Shown here piece after piece: positions 41,108 to 50,423 of a stretch of 64,000 bases of DNA (position 1 is its first letter; each line of letters opens with the position of its first letter). The stretch spans positions 1-64,000 of the forward strand of contig NZ_CP096563.1 in the NCBI RefSeq assembly GCF_023221595.1. Reading direction: 5' to 3'. This DNA is from Rhodococcus qingshengii JCM 15477 (lineage in GTDB: Bacteria > Actinomycetota > Actinomycetes > Mycobacteriales > Mycobacteriaceae). The notes beneath the pieces were generated by a model, which saw nothing but the letters and a program-made list of their open reading frames with translations, did no database searches and was not told the origin of the DNA. The position numbers and the translations under genes were made by a program.

Positions 41108-41361
41108 CGGGCCCTCCTCTCGCCTCGCATCTACGACGGCAAAATGCTCGGCAAGTAGCGCCGGCACCGCCTTGTCGCGTGTCGTCCAAACTGCTGTACA
41201 GGTTCCACGGTACTGTCAAATGTCGCTTCGGCAGTACCTGGCCGCTGTTTCAGCATGGTATCGGTTCTGGGCTTTTGGGTGCTCGGTGTTCATCGATTCG
41301 TGCCCTGAACTGCACGAATAGAACTTTCAAAGTTTGTCGTGATAATGTTTCGGCGTTGCTC
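41108..41361. promoter_or_regulatory. Promoter region of the fhaA-pknB operon
   Basis: 254 non-coding bases upstream of fhaA and of the rightward tRNA-Leu. It should hold the promoter of the kinase/cell-wall operon. I see no clear dyad. Confidence 0.45.
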
Positions 41362-41447
41362 GGGCGAGTGGCGGAATGGCAGACGCGCTGGCTTCAGGTG
41401 CCAGTGTCCTTCGGGACGTGGGGGTTCAAGTCCCCCTTCGCCCACCA
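41362..41447 (+). tRNA. tRNA-Leu(CAG)
   Basis: Class II tRNA of 83 bases plus an encoded CCA (41445-41447). Acceptor GGGCGAG pairs with TTCGCCC, the anticodon arm CTGGC-TTCAGGT-GCCAG gives CAG, a variable arm TGTCCTTCGGGACG follows, and the T-arm is GGGGGTTCAAGTCCCCC. It marks the left end of the accessory island. Confidence 0.95.
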
Positions 41448-41451
41448 CAAG

Positions 41452-41492
41452 ACGAGGCCACGAACTCACAAGAGTTGGTGGCCTCGTTTTTT
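41452..41492 (+). terminator. Terminator after tRNA-Leu
   Basis: ACGAGGCCAC with GAACTC pairs with GAGTT and GTGGCCTCGT, followed by TTTTTTG. Strong canonical structure. Confidence 0.9.
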
Positions 41493-41500
41493 GTTGTCGG

Positions 41501-41842
41501 CTATCTGGCCGCAGCCTGAATGAAGCTCAGAACGAAGTCCAATGCGGTGCCCGCAAACGGGTTGCCGACTGGTTGAGGGGTCGCGGCGGGAGTAGTGATC
41601 TGCGGGTTCATCATCCCTGGCGGCAGTGTGCCGGGTGGGAGATTGATGATTGCGTTGATGTCGTAGATGGTGTTGTCGGGGCCGTTGGTCACCGAGAACG
41701 AGATACTGCCGAAGTCGACGACTGGACTATCGGCTGATGCAGTACCAACTGCACTGCCGAAGGTGATCGCGGCAGCGAGCGCGCCGACACCGAGGGCCGC
41801 GGTGGTCCGGGACAAACGAGTAGGCGTTTCGAGTCCATTCAC
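41501..41842 (-). CDS. Small secreted protein of unknown function
   Basis: 113 residues from a GTG at 41842 (AAAGGGAGC upstream). A twin-segment signal peptide (basic NGLETPTRLSR, hydrophobic ALGVGALAAAITFGSAVG, then TASA) is followed by a short mature domain, DSPVVDFGSISFSV..., with a Pro-rich stretch, ending FVLSFIQAAAR. I do not recognise the family. It lies between the tRNA-Leu terminator and the non-coding left part of the island. Confidence 0.6.
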   Translation of the reverse strand: MNGLETPTRLSRTTAALGVGALAAAITFGSAVGTASADSPVVDFGSISFSVTNGPDNTIYDINAIINLPPGTLPPGMMNPQITTPAATPQPVGNPFAGTALDFVLSFIQAAAR

Positions 41843-42437
41843 AGATGTGCTCCCTTTCGTGGTGACAGCATCCGTGCGCGGGATGCGAAGCAGCCAGGAG
41901 ATTGCAACCACTATCGAGGAAGATAACGGACATTCACCCCATGGCGGGGTGGTTCGACACCGATTGCTTGGCCAACGGATCTGAGTCGATTCGCAAGTCG
42001 ACCGAGGCCTGCGCGCGGGTTTTCGCGTGAACGAAGGCCCTGTATCGACTGGTGAACTCCGAATGATCCATCACGGCAAGCTGATTGAACGACTCGTTGG
42101 CTCTGGGCACTAGGTTCGGCGCGGCTACGTCAGGTCTGGGGCTGGCCATGACGTTCCCGGTCATCGCGCGCTCCGATCTGTTGTCCACTTGCGAGAAGTG
42201 CCTTTCCGAACCCTAACGGCAGGGGCTGACTTTCCTGGCCGAATTCTCGGGGTGGCACACGTCGGGCCGTCAGCGCCGGTCAGCACGAGGCTCGGTTCAA
42301 CCGACCGTGCCCGGTCGCGAGCGCTCCACCGAAAAAGGCCGCGCGAATACTCGATAATGTCTACTTATCGTAGTATTCCGGTTTCGGCAACAATGTCGAC
42401 CGCCCGGCGACCCCCGGATTCCCAGAGGGCGAGCATC
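41843..42437. other. 595-bp region without a convincing gene
   Basis: Between the small secreted protein and the uncharacterised 440-residue gene. The only open frame of any length on the minus strand (41934-42188, 84 codons) has no recognisable domain or good ribosome site. The base composition drops here relative to the core genes. It is probably island edge sequence. Confidence 0.4.
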
Positions 42438-43640
42438 TCACTCAACTCGGCCAGTCGGATCTGAATAGTGTGAAGAAATATGCCCCAGCCGATCGAACTC
42501 TTTCCATTTGTCCAGGCATGACCGTGCTCGATCGCGCTCATCCACGTGGACGATCTTCGATTCTTCGAAGCCATATGAATGTGCGAGTTTGGTGAGTAGC
42601 GATTGCTGTGATGACCATATCGCCGCGACATGGAAGATGAGATCGCTCAACTGCAGCGCGAAGATGGCTGTACCGCGATCTGGATCGGGCAGGGATAGTT
42701 GGATCCCAGCTGGAGTCGGGTGGCCGCCTTGTTCGCAATGGCGTCCGTAGTCGCTCCGTCGAAAGTGGTTGCCGTCCCGAGCATAAATCGCCTTCGGACC
42801 CCAGCGAGCTTCTCGTGCATCGCGATCCGATTGAACCCAATCGCCTATTGACCCTGGGTCGTCGTCAAATGCCCACATCAAGTATTCGAATTCAACCAAT
42901 TGACGTGCCAGCGCGGCGGCTGAATAGTAGTTTCGGAGCTCAACAAGGTTGCCAGCACCCTGAGCAAGCTGCTGAGCCGTGATCGCGACATTCGCCACAG
43001 CTACGAAAATCAAACCTTCGGGATTCCCGGTTCTACTCTCCCCTAGTCTGCCTAGTCGAAAAGCCGAACATCGCATTGCATACATAAGTGTGTTCAGTGC
43101 ATCAAGTCGTAACTTCTGGAGTGATTGATCTGACGCCGCTTCCATACTCGCCTTCCTCAACGAATCACTGTCCGACATCTGCAGCCCTGCAGGATCCGTA
43201 CGGCTCTGCTTCGACAGTTGTGCCACGATCTTGTTCGGATGCACCTTCTGTACGACTGCGATCAAGCTAGCAAGCCTGGCTGCGAGGCCTTCAGCGACAG
43301 CCCCAACCGCTTCGGCGTTCGCTTGGACGGCCTGAGGTGCGACAACACCTTCGTTGACCTCCAGTATTAAGCGAACTACGTCGGCAAACTCTTGTGTGTC
43401 GGTGCCTTCTTCTATCCCAAGCGCCGCTTCAGCCATCGCATCTCGTGCATCCTGATCTGACTCTCGTGCGTATATGAGCAGGAGCGTGGCAGTGACCGCA
43501 ACAAGACCATCGGCGCCTCGTTGAATATCCTCGCTCGCGGCTGTCGTGACCAGGCCAGCGAACCGCTCACCCTTGGCCTGCAGATGCCCGGTCAGTAGAC
43601 GGGCCCCGTATGCAACCAATCCGACTTTCGCTCCGTCCAT
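42438..43640 (-). CDS. Uncharacterised island protein (~400 residues)
   Basis: I do not recognise it. From the ATG at 43640 (MDGAKVGLVAYGARLL) it is about 400 residues, mostly alpha-helical, without signal peptide or membrane helices. The second half holds a segment NYYSAAALARQLVEFEYLMWAFDDDP and a histidine/arginine-rich part (RRSDYGRHCEQGGHPTP) that resembles helical HEPN-like or DUF5677-like proteins, a weak guess. Start choice is uncertain: the frame stays open to 43760. No ribosome site stands out. Base composition is lower in GC than the core. Confidence 0.5.
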   Translation of the reverse strand: MDGAKVGLVAYGARLLTGHLQAKGERFAGLVTTAASEDIQRGADGLVAVTATLLLIYARESDQDARDAMAEAALGIEEGTDTQEFADVVRLILEVNEGVVAPQAVQANAEAVGAVAEGLAARLASLIAVVQKVHPNKIVAQLSKQSRTDPAGLQMSDSDSLRKASMEAASDQSLQKLRLDALNTLMYAMRCSAFRLGRLGESRTGNPEGLIFVAVANVAITAQQLAQGAGNLVELRNYYSAAALARQLVEFEYLMWAFDDDPGSIGDWVQSDRDAREARWGPKAIYARDGNHFRRSDYGRHCEQGGHPTPAGIQLSLPDPDRGTAIFALQLSDLIFHVAAIWSSQQSLLTKLAHSYGFEESKIVHVDERDRARSCLDKWKEFDRLGHISSHYSDPTGRVE

Positions 43641-43779
43641 ACCGACCATTCGACCACTCGGTACCGACAGACACCCTCGGCCCTCAGAGTCTGATAGCTC
43701 GCAGATCTTCGCCGAATTGGCGAACGGGACCCTCCGCCACGAATCACAAAGGCTTGCCACGCAACAGGATCGCGAGGGC

Positions 43780-44922
43780 TCACATGGAGGTCGCGGTCAG
43801 TGGCGCCTGGTATTCGGCTCCAACACTTCTCCGGATACACCGAACTCGCGGGCGATCCTGAGCCGAAGCCACAACATCGCGGATTCCGCGAGAACCCAAG
43901 ACCTGCAAACTTCCTGTGCTCTCAATTTCACCGTTTCTGACGGCGATCAGGTGACCCAAAGATTCCATCGCTATGGCAATTTGGAACACGACGACCTCAA
44001 TAGTGGCATCGGGTTGGTACCGACTACTGACGAGTGGACCGACGATTTCCTTCCACCGCTCACCCTCCTCAATCCATCGCTTGACGCCTTTCGCCCCGAT
44101 GTCGTCGAAGGTAGACAAGACCTTGTCCCGTTCCGGAATCGCCTTTGGAGTTTGAGCGTTCCACGTCCCCTCCACACTGTGCGAGAAGTGTTCCAGCGCT
44201 GTCCGACCGGATACTTTTCGATCGGATCGAGGATCGGCATCGTCACGACTGACCTCTTCGACAGCCAGCGCGCAGGGCGACCAGTAGACGACCGTTATCA
44301 AATCTTGGACGAGTTGGTGTGCCCTCAGATGATGGTTCCAATCCGAAAGCTCCGCAGTAGGTGTCTGGATGAACACCTACTCCGTGATTGTGTGAACACC
44401 GTTCGAAAGTAACGAATTCGTGCGGAAATGTGGGAAGAGCGACAACTGGATCCCCGGTCGATAACGACTTTCGGGCTCGACTCAGCTGAGAATGATGCGC
44501 TTTTGATCAACCCTTTTCATCGAATCCACGCTTCGGAGCTGTGACGGCCGGCAGTCCAGTCCACGCAGCAGACCCATGACCTCTGATCGCAGTCCATTCA
44601 CTGTCGAAAAAGCAGAGGCGGTTCGTGGGGCGACGACCGCCGACGATGCGACAACTCGCCCTTTGCCGTGACTTTGATCGACATGCTGACGGAAACGAAA
44701 GTCGCTCAGGACGATGCGATTCGAACCGTCGACGAAGAGAATGCTTCGAGGGATCCGCCTATCTCTGAGCCACTTTTGGCATTCCCCAACCAAGTCGTGA
44801 AATGGAACTTCCAGCGTGATCGCGTTGTCGGTCAATACTAGTTGACCAACGCCGGCAGGATGCTCCGAACCGGGTACGTATATGAAACCCAACCGCCAAG
44901 GTTCGTCGAGCAGGTTCTCCAT
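43780..44922 (-). pseudogene. Broken ApeA-like (abortive-infection) gene
   Basis: Two minus-strand open segments, 44482-44922 (146 codons) and 43780-44376 (198 codons), are in the same frame and separated only by in-frame TGA (44482-44484) and TAG (about 44379) codons. The peptide between them also reads as sensible sequence. The first part starts MENLLDEPWRLGFIYVPGSE with a VGQLVLTDNAITLEV pattern like ApeA N-terminal domains; the second contains DWNHHLRAHQLVQDLITVVYW and ends in a poorly conserved stretch without a clear C-terminal HEPN motif. ApeA proteins are about 430-450 residues, the size of the joined region. A decayed phage-defence gene is the best reading; recognition of the family is by eye. 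Confidence 0.5.
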
Positions 44923-45257
44923 GGAGCCTCCGTCCGCCAGATCGTTAGGTACAACGGTGACACCTGCTTTGCAGACAGACCTCGAAAATGATCAGCGCTA
45001 CTACTTTGGAATGCTTGCCGATCCTCGTCTGTACGGCCGATAGACTTTGTTGGAGGAAGGAATGGCGAAATTTCTATCGAGGAAATTTGCCAGGTCAGAT
45101 GAAAAGTGACACTTGGTTCGGCTGCCCGACTCCGCTTGCGGATCCAGGCACATACCCAAGGTGAACATGTCCGCCTGCGGCCGGTGATCGGATTGTCCAT
45201 TCCGCCATCCGCTCAGGATAGTCCCCAGCTAATATGAGCAGTTGTAGACGAGTACGT
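44923..45257. other. Divergent region upstream of the defence-like operon
   Basis: 335 bases between the ApeA-like remnant and the large helicase gene. No gene is supported; it must contain the operon promoter. No obvious operator dyad was found. Confidence 0.4.
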
Positions 45258-48200
45258 ATGAGGAGTCTTGTGGACGCGTTCGGTGTGCTCGGAAAAGTGT
45301 TGGGCGACTATCAGTCTTTTGTCTCGGGGTTCCTGAATATCAAGGATCCCGAAGTCAAGGCGAAAGTCGAGAGCGAAATCAAGAACGGCCTCCTATGGCC
45401 GGAACCCTGGCTGGCCTTGAACCCCGCTTTCGAACCGGGTGGGACGGTCAGCGAGCTCGTCGACTCCAACGTGCTGCACCCCGCGAATCGCGAGATCTTC
45501 CGCGCCCGCACCGACGGCGACCCATTCGGTCGCGAAATCGCCTTCCACCGGCACCAGAGCGACGCGTTCACCATCGCCCAACGCGACGAGTCGTACGTCC
45601 TGACCACCGGCACAGGCTCAGGTAAATCGATGTCCTACATCGTCCCGATCGTGGACCGGGTACTACGTGAAGGCAGCGGCAAGGGTGTCCGTGCGATCGT
45701 CGTGTATCCGATGAACGCACTGGCCAACAGTCAGCGCGGGGAACTGGAGAAGTTCCTCGGCAGGGACAAACCTAAGGTCACGTTCGGCCGCTACACCGGT
45801 CAAGAAAAGCGCACCGAGCGCGAGGCGATCCTGGCCAGCCCACCCGATATCCTTCTCACCAATTACGTGATGCTCGAACTGATGCTGACCCGTCCGCGGG
45901 AACGATCCGCTTTGATCACGAGTGCCGCGAATCTGTCGTACCTCGTGCTCGACGAACTGCACACCTACCGTGGCCGGCAGGGCGCCGATGTCGCGATGCT
46001 GATTCGTCGCCTGCGTGGAGCGGTAGGAGTGAGTGATCTTCAGTGCATCGGAACCAGCGCCACCCTGGCTGGGCCCGGAACCAGAGCGGAACAGCGTCAG
46101 GAGGTGGCGGAACTCGCCACGAGAATCTTCGGCACCCAGATCCCAGCTGAAAATATCATCGGCGAAACCTTGCGCCGCGCAACAAAAGGCCAGGTAGACA
46201 ACACCGAACTGGCAGCTCGACTCGCTACGCCTGCGCCGACAACCTGGGAAGAATTGCACCGCGATCCGTTGGCGATCTGGACGGAGGAAACCTTCGGTCT
46301 CCGGGAGGACGACGAAGGAAAACTCGCGCGGCAAGTACCGACCCGACTTCAGGCCGCAGCGTCGGCACTGGCCGAGAAGACCGGTGTGGACGTCGCGCTG
46401 TGCGAGGACCGCCTCCGAGAGTTGCTGCTTACGGGATCGAAGGCTCGCGATGACAGCGGCCGACCACTGTTCGCGTTCAAGCTCCACCAGTTCATCGGAA
46501 AGGGCGACACTGCGTACGCCACCCTCGAGCGCCCGGATGCTCGCTATCTGACCACCCAATATCAGCGCAGCGCACCGGAAGGAACCGCAGGTAAGCCCCT
46601 GTTCCCGCTAGCATTTTGCCGCGAGTGCGGCCAGGACTATCTGGTCGTCAACCTCGACAGGGGCGGCGAGAACTTCAGCCCCCGCACCCTAAACGGTGGG
46701 CGCGGCGAGCAGGCTGAGGCAACAGGTCTACTCCTGATCACAGATACACCGTGGCCGGATATGCATGACCCGGCGCTCCGGGAATTGGTTCCGGACGACT
46801 GGGTCATCGAAACCGCCGGCACCCGTACTCTGGACAAGGCTCGGCGCACCCGTCTTCCACGCGGTGTTCGTGTCGATGTGTTCGGAACGATCACCGACGA
46901 CGGACTGACTGCGGCGTTCTTTGAGACGTTGCACTTTTGCCCGAGCTGCAAAACCAGTTACGAAAGCTCGCGCCAGTCCGAGTTCTCCCGGGTATCGAGC
47001 CTGGGCACCGAGGGGCGCGCGAGCGCGGTGACCGTGTTGTCGCAGGCCGTGGTCCGCACGTTGAAGGCGGAAACAGATCTCGACGACGAGGCTCGCAAGT
47101 TCTTGGCATTTTCGGATAACCGGCAGGACACGAGCCTGCAGGCAGGGCACTTCAACGATTTCGTCTCGGTGGGCATGATTCGATCCGCCCTGTACCGGGC
47201 GGCACGTGATCAGCAGGAGAAGTATCCGGACGAGCCGCTGACCGACGAAGATCTGGGGCCACGGGTGGTCAAGGTTCTCGGCGGAACTCCCGCCGACTTC
47301 GCGAAAAACCCCGACGTGGAATACGCGGCGAAAAAGAAAGTCGCCAGCGCCCTGCGCGATTCGGTTGCATATCGGATGTGGGCGGATCTGCAGCGGGGCT
47401 GGCGCATCACCATGCCGAACCTCGAGCAGACCGGCCAGCTGCGCCTCTCGTACGCGGGTATCGACGAGCTCGCTGCCGATGAGCCGAAATGGGCGGATTT
47501 GGGCCAGCCGCTGGCCGGTGCGGAACCGGCGACCCGTCTTCAGCTCATGGGGGTATTGCTCGATGAGCTGCGTCGCCATATCTGCATCGAATCGGACTAC
47601 CTCACCGAGGAGCGGTACGACAGCATCAAGCGGGCGAGCCAGGAATGGCTCCGTCCGCCGTGGGCGTTGACCGATGAAACCGGTATCTACGCCGGAACCG
47701 CATACCCGGGCAGCAGACCCAAATTTGTTGCCGGTACCGGCGCGGACCTGCATATTTCCGGTCTCGGCAATTACGGTCGGTGGCTTCGCCGACCGGACCG
47801 CTTCCCCTTGCACGATCACCCGCTCAAACCTGCGGACGCCGATACGTTGATTTCGAGCCTGCTCGCCCTGATGGCTAGGGTGGGGATCTTGGCGAAGATC
47901 GTCGAGAAGAACCGTCCCGTCGGATACCGTGTGCATGCGGGCATCATCGAATGGCATGCCGGGGACGGTGAGTACCGCGCCCCAGACCCGATCCGCGGAA
48001 ACCAGACGCAGGGCCGGGTCAACCCCTTCTTCCGCCGTTTCTACGCCGAAACAGCCTCCGGTCTCGTCGGCCTCGAGGCACGCGAGCACACCGCGCAGGT
48101 CACCGCCGAGCTCCGCCAGGACCGGGAGGACCGGTTCAGCGATGCCGCGTTGCCGGTGCTGTACTGCTCACCGACGATGGAACTCGGCGTCGACATCAAG

Positions 48201-50423
48201 AGCCTGAACGTGGTGGGGATGCGTAACGTCCCCCCGACGCCCGCCAACTACGCGCAACGCTCCGGGCGCGCAGGCCGGAGCGGTCAGCCTGCCGTCGTCC
48301 TGACCTACTGCTCCACCGGCAACGCGCATGACGCCTACTACTTCGGGCGCAGCCAGGACATGGTCGCGGGCGCCGTGGCCCCGCCGCGGCTCGAACTGGG
48401 AAACCAGGACCTCGTCCGCGCGCATGCACATGCCATCTGGCTGGTGATCTGCGATCTGGATCTGAAATCCAGCATGGTCGATCTTCTCGAGGTCGATGCA
48501 GCCGGACAGCCGCTGCGCGATGAGGTGCGCTCCAAGATCGACTCGACAACCCATGCCGCCCGCGCCGTCGCCGCTATCAGTGCGGTGTTGACCGCTACTA
48601 CTGAGGTCACCAGCGCCCCGTGGTGGAGCGATGACTGGATCGAGGAGACCGTCAAACGTGCACCTATCCGGTTCGATCGGGCTGCGGACCGCTGGCGGGG
48701 TCTCTACCGTGAATCTTTGGTCGAACTCGACAGCGCCAACGACATCCTCAAGAACATTGGGGCTTCGGAGCCTTCGAAACGGCAAGCCCGCGGGCGGATC
48801 TCCGAGGCACGCGCTGCCCTCGACTTGCTCAAAGGTCAGATCGACGACGTCAACCAGGGCGACTTCTACACCTACCGCTACTTCGCCTCGGAAGGGTTCC
48901 TACCAGGCTATTCGTTCCCCCGCCTGCCGTTGTCGGCGTTCATTCCCGCCGAACGCAGAACCAAGAACGGGCAGGGCGACTACGTGCAACGGCCCCGATT
49001 CCTCGCGATCAGCGAGTTCGGGCCAGGCGCGTTCATCTACCACGAGGGCGCCCGCTACGAGGTCAACCGAGTAAGCCTGCCCGCCCGCGAGGACGGGAGC
49101 GGTGTGAGCATCACCGAGATTAAACGATGCGAATCCTGCGGCTATCTGCATGACCTGAACGGGCCCACCAGCTACGAGGTGTGCGATCACTGCGGCTCCG
49201 CTTCCCTGCTGACGCTGAGCCGGATGATGCGGCTCCTCGCGGTCAAAACCCGGCGCCGCGACCGGATCAGCGCCGACGAGGAAGAGCGGCAACGCGCCGG
49301 CCACGAGATCGTCACCTCGATCCGATTCGAACCCCATGGCGAACGTGCTGGTCAGCTCACCAGCACGCTGACCGCCGGCGGCGACACCTTGGCCACCATG
49401 ACCTACGGGGACACCGCGTTGATCCGCCGCATGAACGTGGGTTTGCGTCGCCGCAAAGACAAAGACATCAAAGGTCACCTGCTCGATACCGTCGAAGGTA
49501 AATGGGCGCGCGAAGCCGACCTCGCCAAAAATGACGGGGCATCCGACACGACTGGCGGTGATCGTGTCCAGCGTGTCGTCCCGTACGTCGAGGACCACCG
49601 CAATGCGCTGCTCATGCACCTCTCGGCCACTATTCCGGACGAACAGCGGATGGCAGCGATGTATGCGCTCAAACGAGCCGTCGAGGCCGTATTCCAGCTT
49701 GAAAGCAACGAACTCGCCGTCGAACCGATGCCCGGCGGCTCCACCCCAGACGCCTGGTCGCGGCTGCTGTTCTTCGAAGCCGCCGAGGGCGGTGCCGGCG
49801 TACTTCGGCGCCTCGCCACCGAAGAGCAGCAGATGCACGCAGTCGCCCGCAAAGCAATGGAAATCCTGCACTACGACCCCGACACCGGTAAGGACCTCGG
49901 CAAAGCGAAACATGCCGCCGAAGCCTGCGCCCAGGCCTGCTACGACTGCCTACTGTCCTACGGCAATCAATGGGACCACCAACTGCTCGACCGGCACTGC
50001 GTGATCGAACTGCTCGGGCAGTTGGCAACCGCAACTCTGGTAGTCGGCGGCGGCGGCGAGGAACGCACCGACCGATTGACCCGCCTCGAAGAACCCAGCA
50101 ACAGCCTCGAAAAACAATTCCTGCGGTTCCTCGAAGAACACGGCTACCGCCTACCCGATACCGCGCAACAACTTGTCGACGGCTACTACGTCCGACCGGA
50201 TTTCGCGTTCCACACCGACGGCGGCGACGTCGCGATCTTCGTGGACGGGCCGATCCACGATTCCGATCATCAGAGCGAGAAAGACGAGCAAGCACGCATG
50301 AAGCTCGAAGACGAAGCAGGCTGGCTGGTACTGCGCTTCCACCACGCAGACGCAGAAGGCGGATGGCGTGAGACAGTCTCTCGTCATCCCTCCGTATTCG
50401 GGCAGGGCAGGGCAGGCGCATGA
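45258..50423 (+). CDS. Large DEAD/DEAH helicase with DUF1998/MZB region and C-terminal nuclease-like segment
   Basis: About 1721 residues. The N-terminal helicase has Walker A TGTGSGKS (about 117-124), DELH (about 232-235) and SAT (about 267-269); the second RecA fold has YAQRSGRAGR (around DNA 48250). Zinc-type pairs occur at FCRECGQD, CPSCKTSY and CESCGYLH...CDHCG. A DUF1998/MZB element reads CAQACYDCLLSYGNQWDH near DNA 49930. The last ~110 residues (RPDFAFHT, VAIFVDGPIHDS, WLVLRF) look like a PD-(D/E)XK/DUF559-type nuclease. It resembles DruE or a DrmA-DrmB fusion. Start uncertain: GTG at 45270, with GAGGAG close upstream, is the alternative. Overlaps the next gene by four bases. Confidence 0.85.
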   Translation: MRSLVDAFGVLGKVLGDYQSFVSGFLNIKDPEVKAKVESEIKNGLLWPEPWLALNPAFEPGGTVSELVDSNVLHPANREIFRARTDGDPFGREIAFHRHQSDAFTIAQRDESYVLTTGTGSGKSMSYIVPIVDRVLREGSGKGVRAIVVYPMNALANSQRGELEKFLGRDKPKVTFGRYTGQEKRTEREAILASPPDILLTNYVMLELMLTRPRERSALITSAANLSYLVLDELHTYRGRQGADVAMLIRRLRGAVGVSDLQCIGTSATLAGPGTRAEQRQEVAELATRIFGTQIPAENIIGETLRRATKGQVDNTELAARLATPAPTTWEELHRDPLAIWTEETFGLREDDEGKLARQVPTRLQAAASALAEKTGVDVALCEDRLRELLLTGSKARDDSGRPLFAFKLHQFIGKGDTAYATLERPDARYLTTQYQRSAPEGTAGKPLFPLAFCRECGQDYLVVNLDRGGENFSPRTLNGGRGEQAEATGLLLITDTPWPDMHDPALRELVPDDWVIETAGTRTLDKARRTRLPRGVRVDVFGTITDDGLTAAFFETLHFCPSCKTSYESSRQSEFSRVSSLGTEGRASAVTVLSQAVVRTLKAETDLDDEARKFLAFSDNRQDTSLQAGHFNDFVSVGMIRSALYRAARDQQEKYPDEPLTDEDLGPRVVKVLGGTPADFAKNPDVEYAAKKKVASALRDSVAYRMWADLQRGWRITMPNLEQTGQLRLSYAGIDELAADEPKWADLGQPLAGAEPATRLQLMGVLLDELRRHICIESDYLTEERYDSIKRASQEWLRPPWALTDETGIYAGTAYPGSRPKFVAGTGADLHISGLGNYGRWLRRPDRFPLHDHPLKPADADTLISSLLALMARVGILAKIVEKNRPVGYRVHAGIIEWHAGDGEYRAPDPIRGNQTQGRVNPFFRRFYAETASGLVGLEAREHTAQVTAELRQDREDRFSDAALPVLYCSPTMELGVDIKSLNVVGMRNVPPTPANYAQRSGRAGRSGQPAVVLTYCSTGNAHDAYYFGRSQDMVAGAVAPPRLELGNQDLVRAHAHAIWLVICDLDLKSSMVDLLEVDAAGQPLRDEVRSKIDSTTHAARAVAAISAVLTATTEVTSAPWWSDDWIEETVKRAPIRFDRAADRWRGLYRESLVELDSANDILKNIGASEPSKRQARGRISEARAALDLLKGQIDDVNQGDFYTYRYFASEGFLPGYSFPRLPLSAFIPAERRTKNGQGDYVQRPRFLAISEFGPGAFIYHEGARYEVNRVSLPAREDGSGVSITEIKRCESCGYLHDLNGPTSYEVCDHCGSASLLTLSRMMRLLAVKTRRRDRISADEEERQRAGHEIVTSIRFEPHGERAGQLTSTLTAGGDTLATMTYGDTALIRRMNVGLRRRKDKDIKGHLLDTVEGKWAREADLAKNDGASDTTGGDRVQRVVPYVEDHRNALLMHLSATIPDEQRMAAMYALKRAVEAVFQLESNELAVEPMPGGSTPDAWSRLLFFEAAEGGAGVLRRLATEEQQMHAVARKAMEILHYDPDTGKDLGKAKHAAEACAQACYDCLLSYGNQWDHQLLDRHCVIELLGQLATATLVVGGGGEERTDRLTRLEEPSNSLEKQFLRFLEEHGYRLPDTAQQLVDGYYVRPDFAFHTDGGDVAIFVDGPIHDSDHQSEKDEQARMKLEDEAGWLVLRFHHADAEGGWRETVSRHPSVFGQGRAGA

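Noticed and set aside
43546..44412. Plus-strand 288-codon open frame in the island
   Set aside because: It overlaps the ApeA-like remnant, whose minus-strand reading has a sensible hydrophobic pattern; the plus reading does not.
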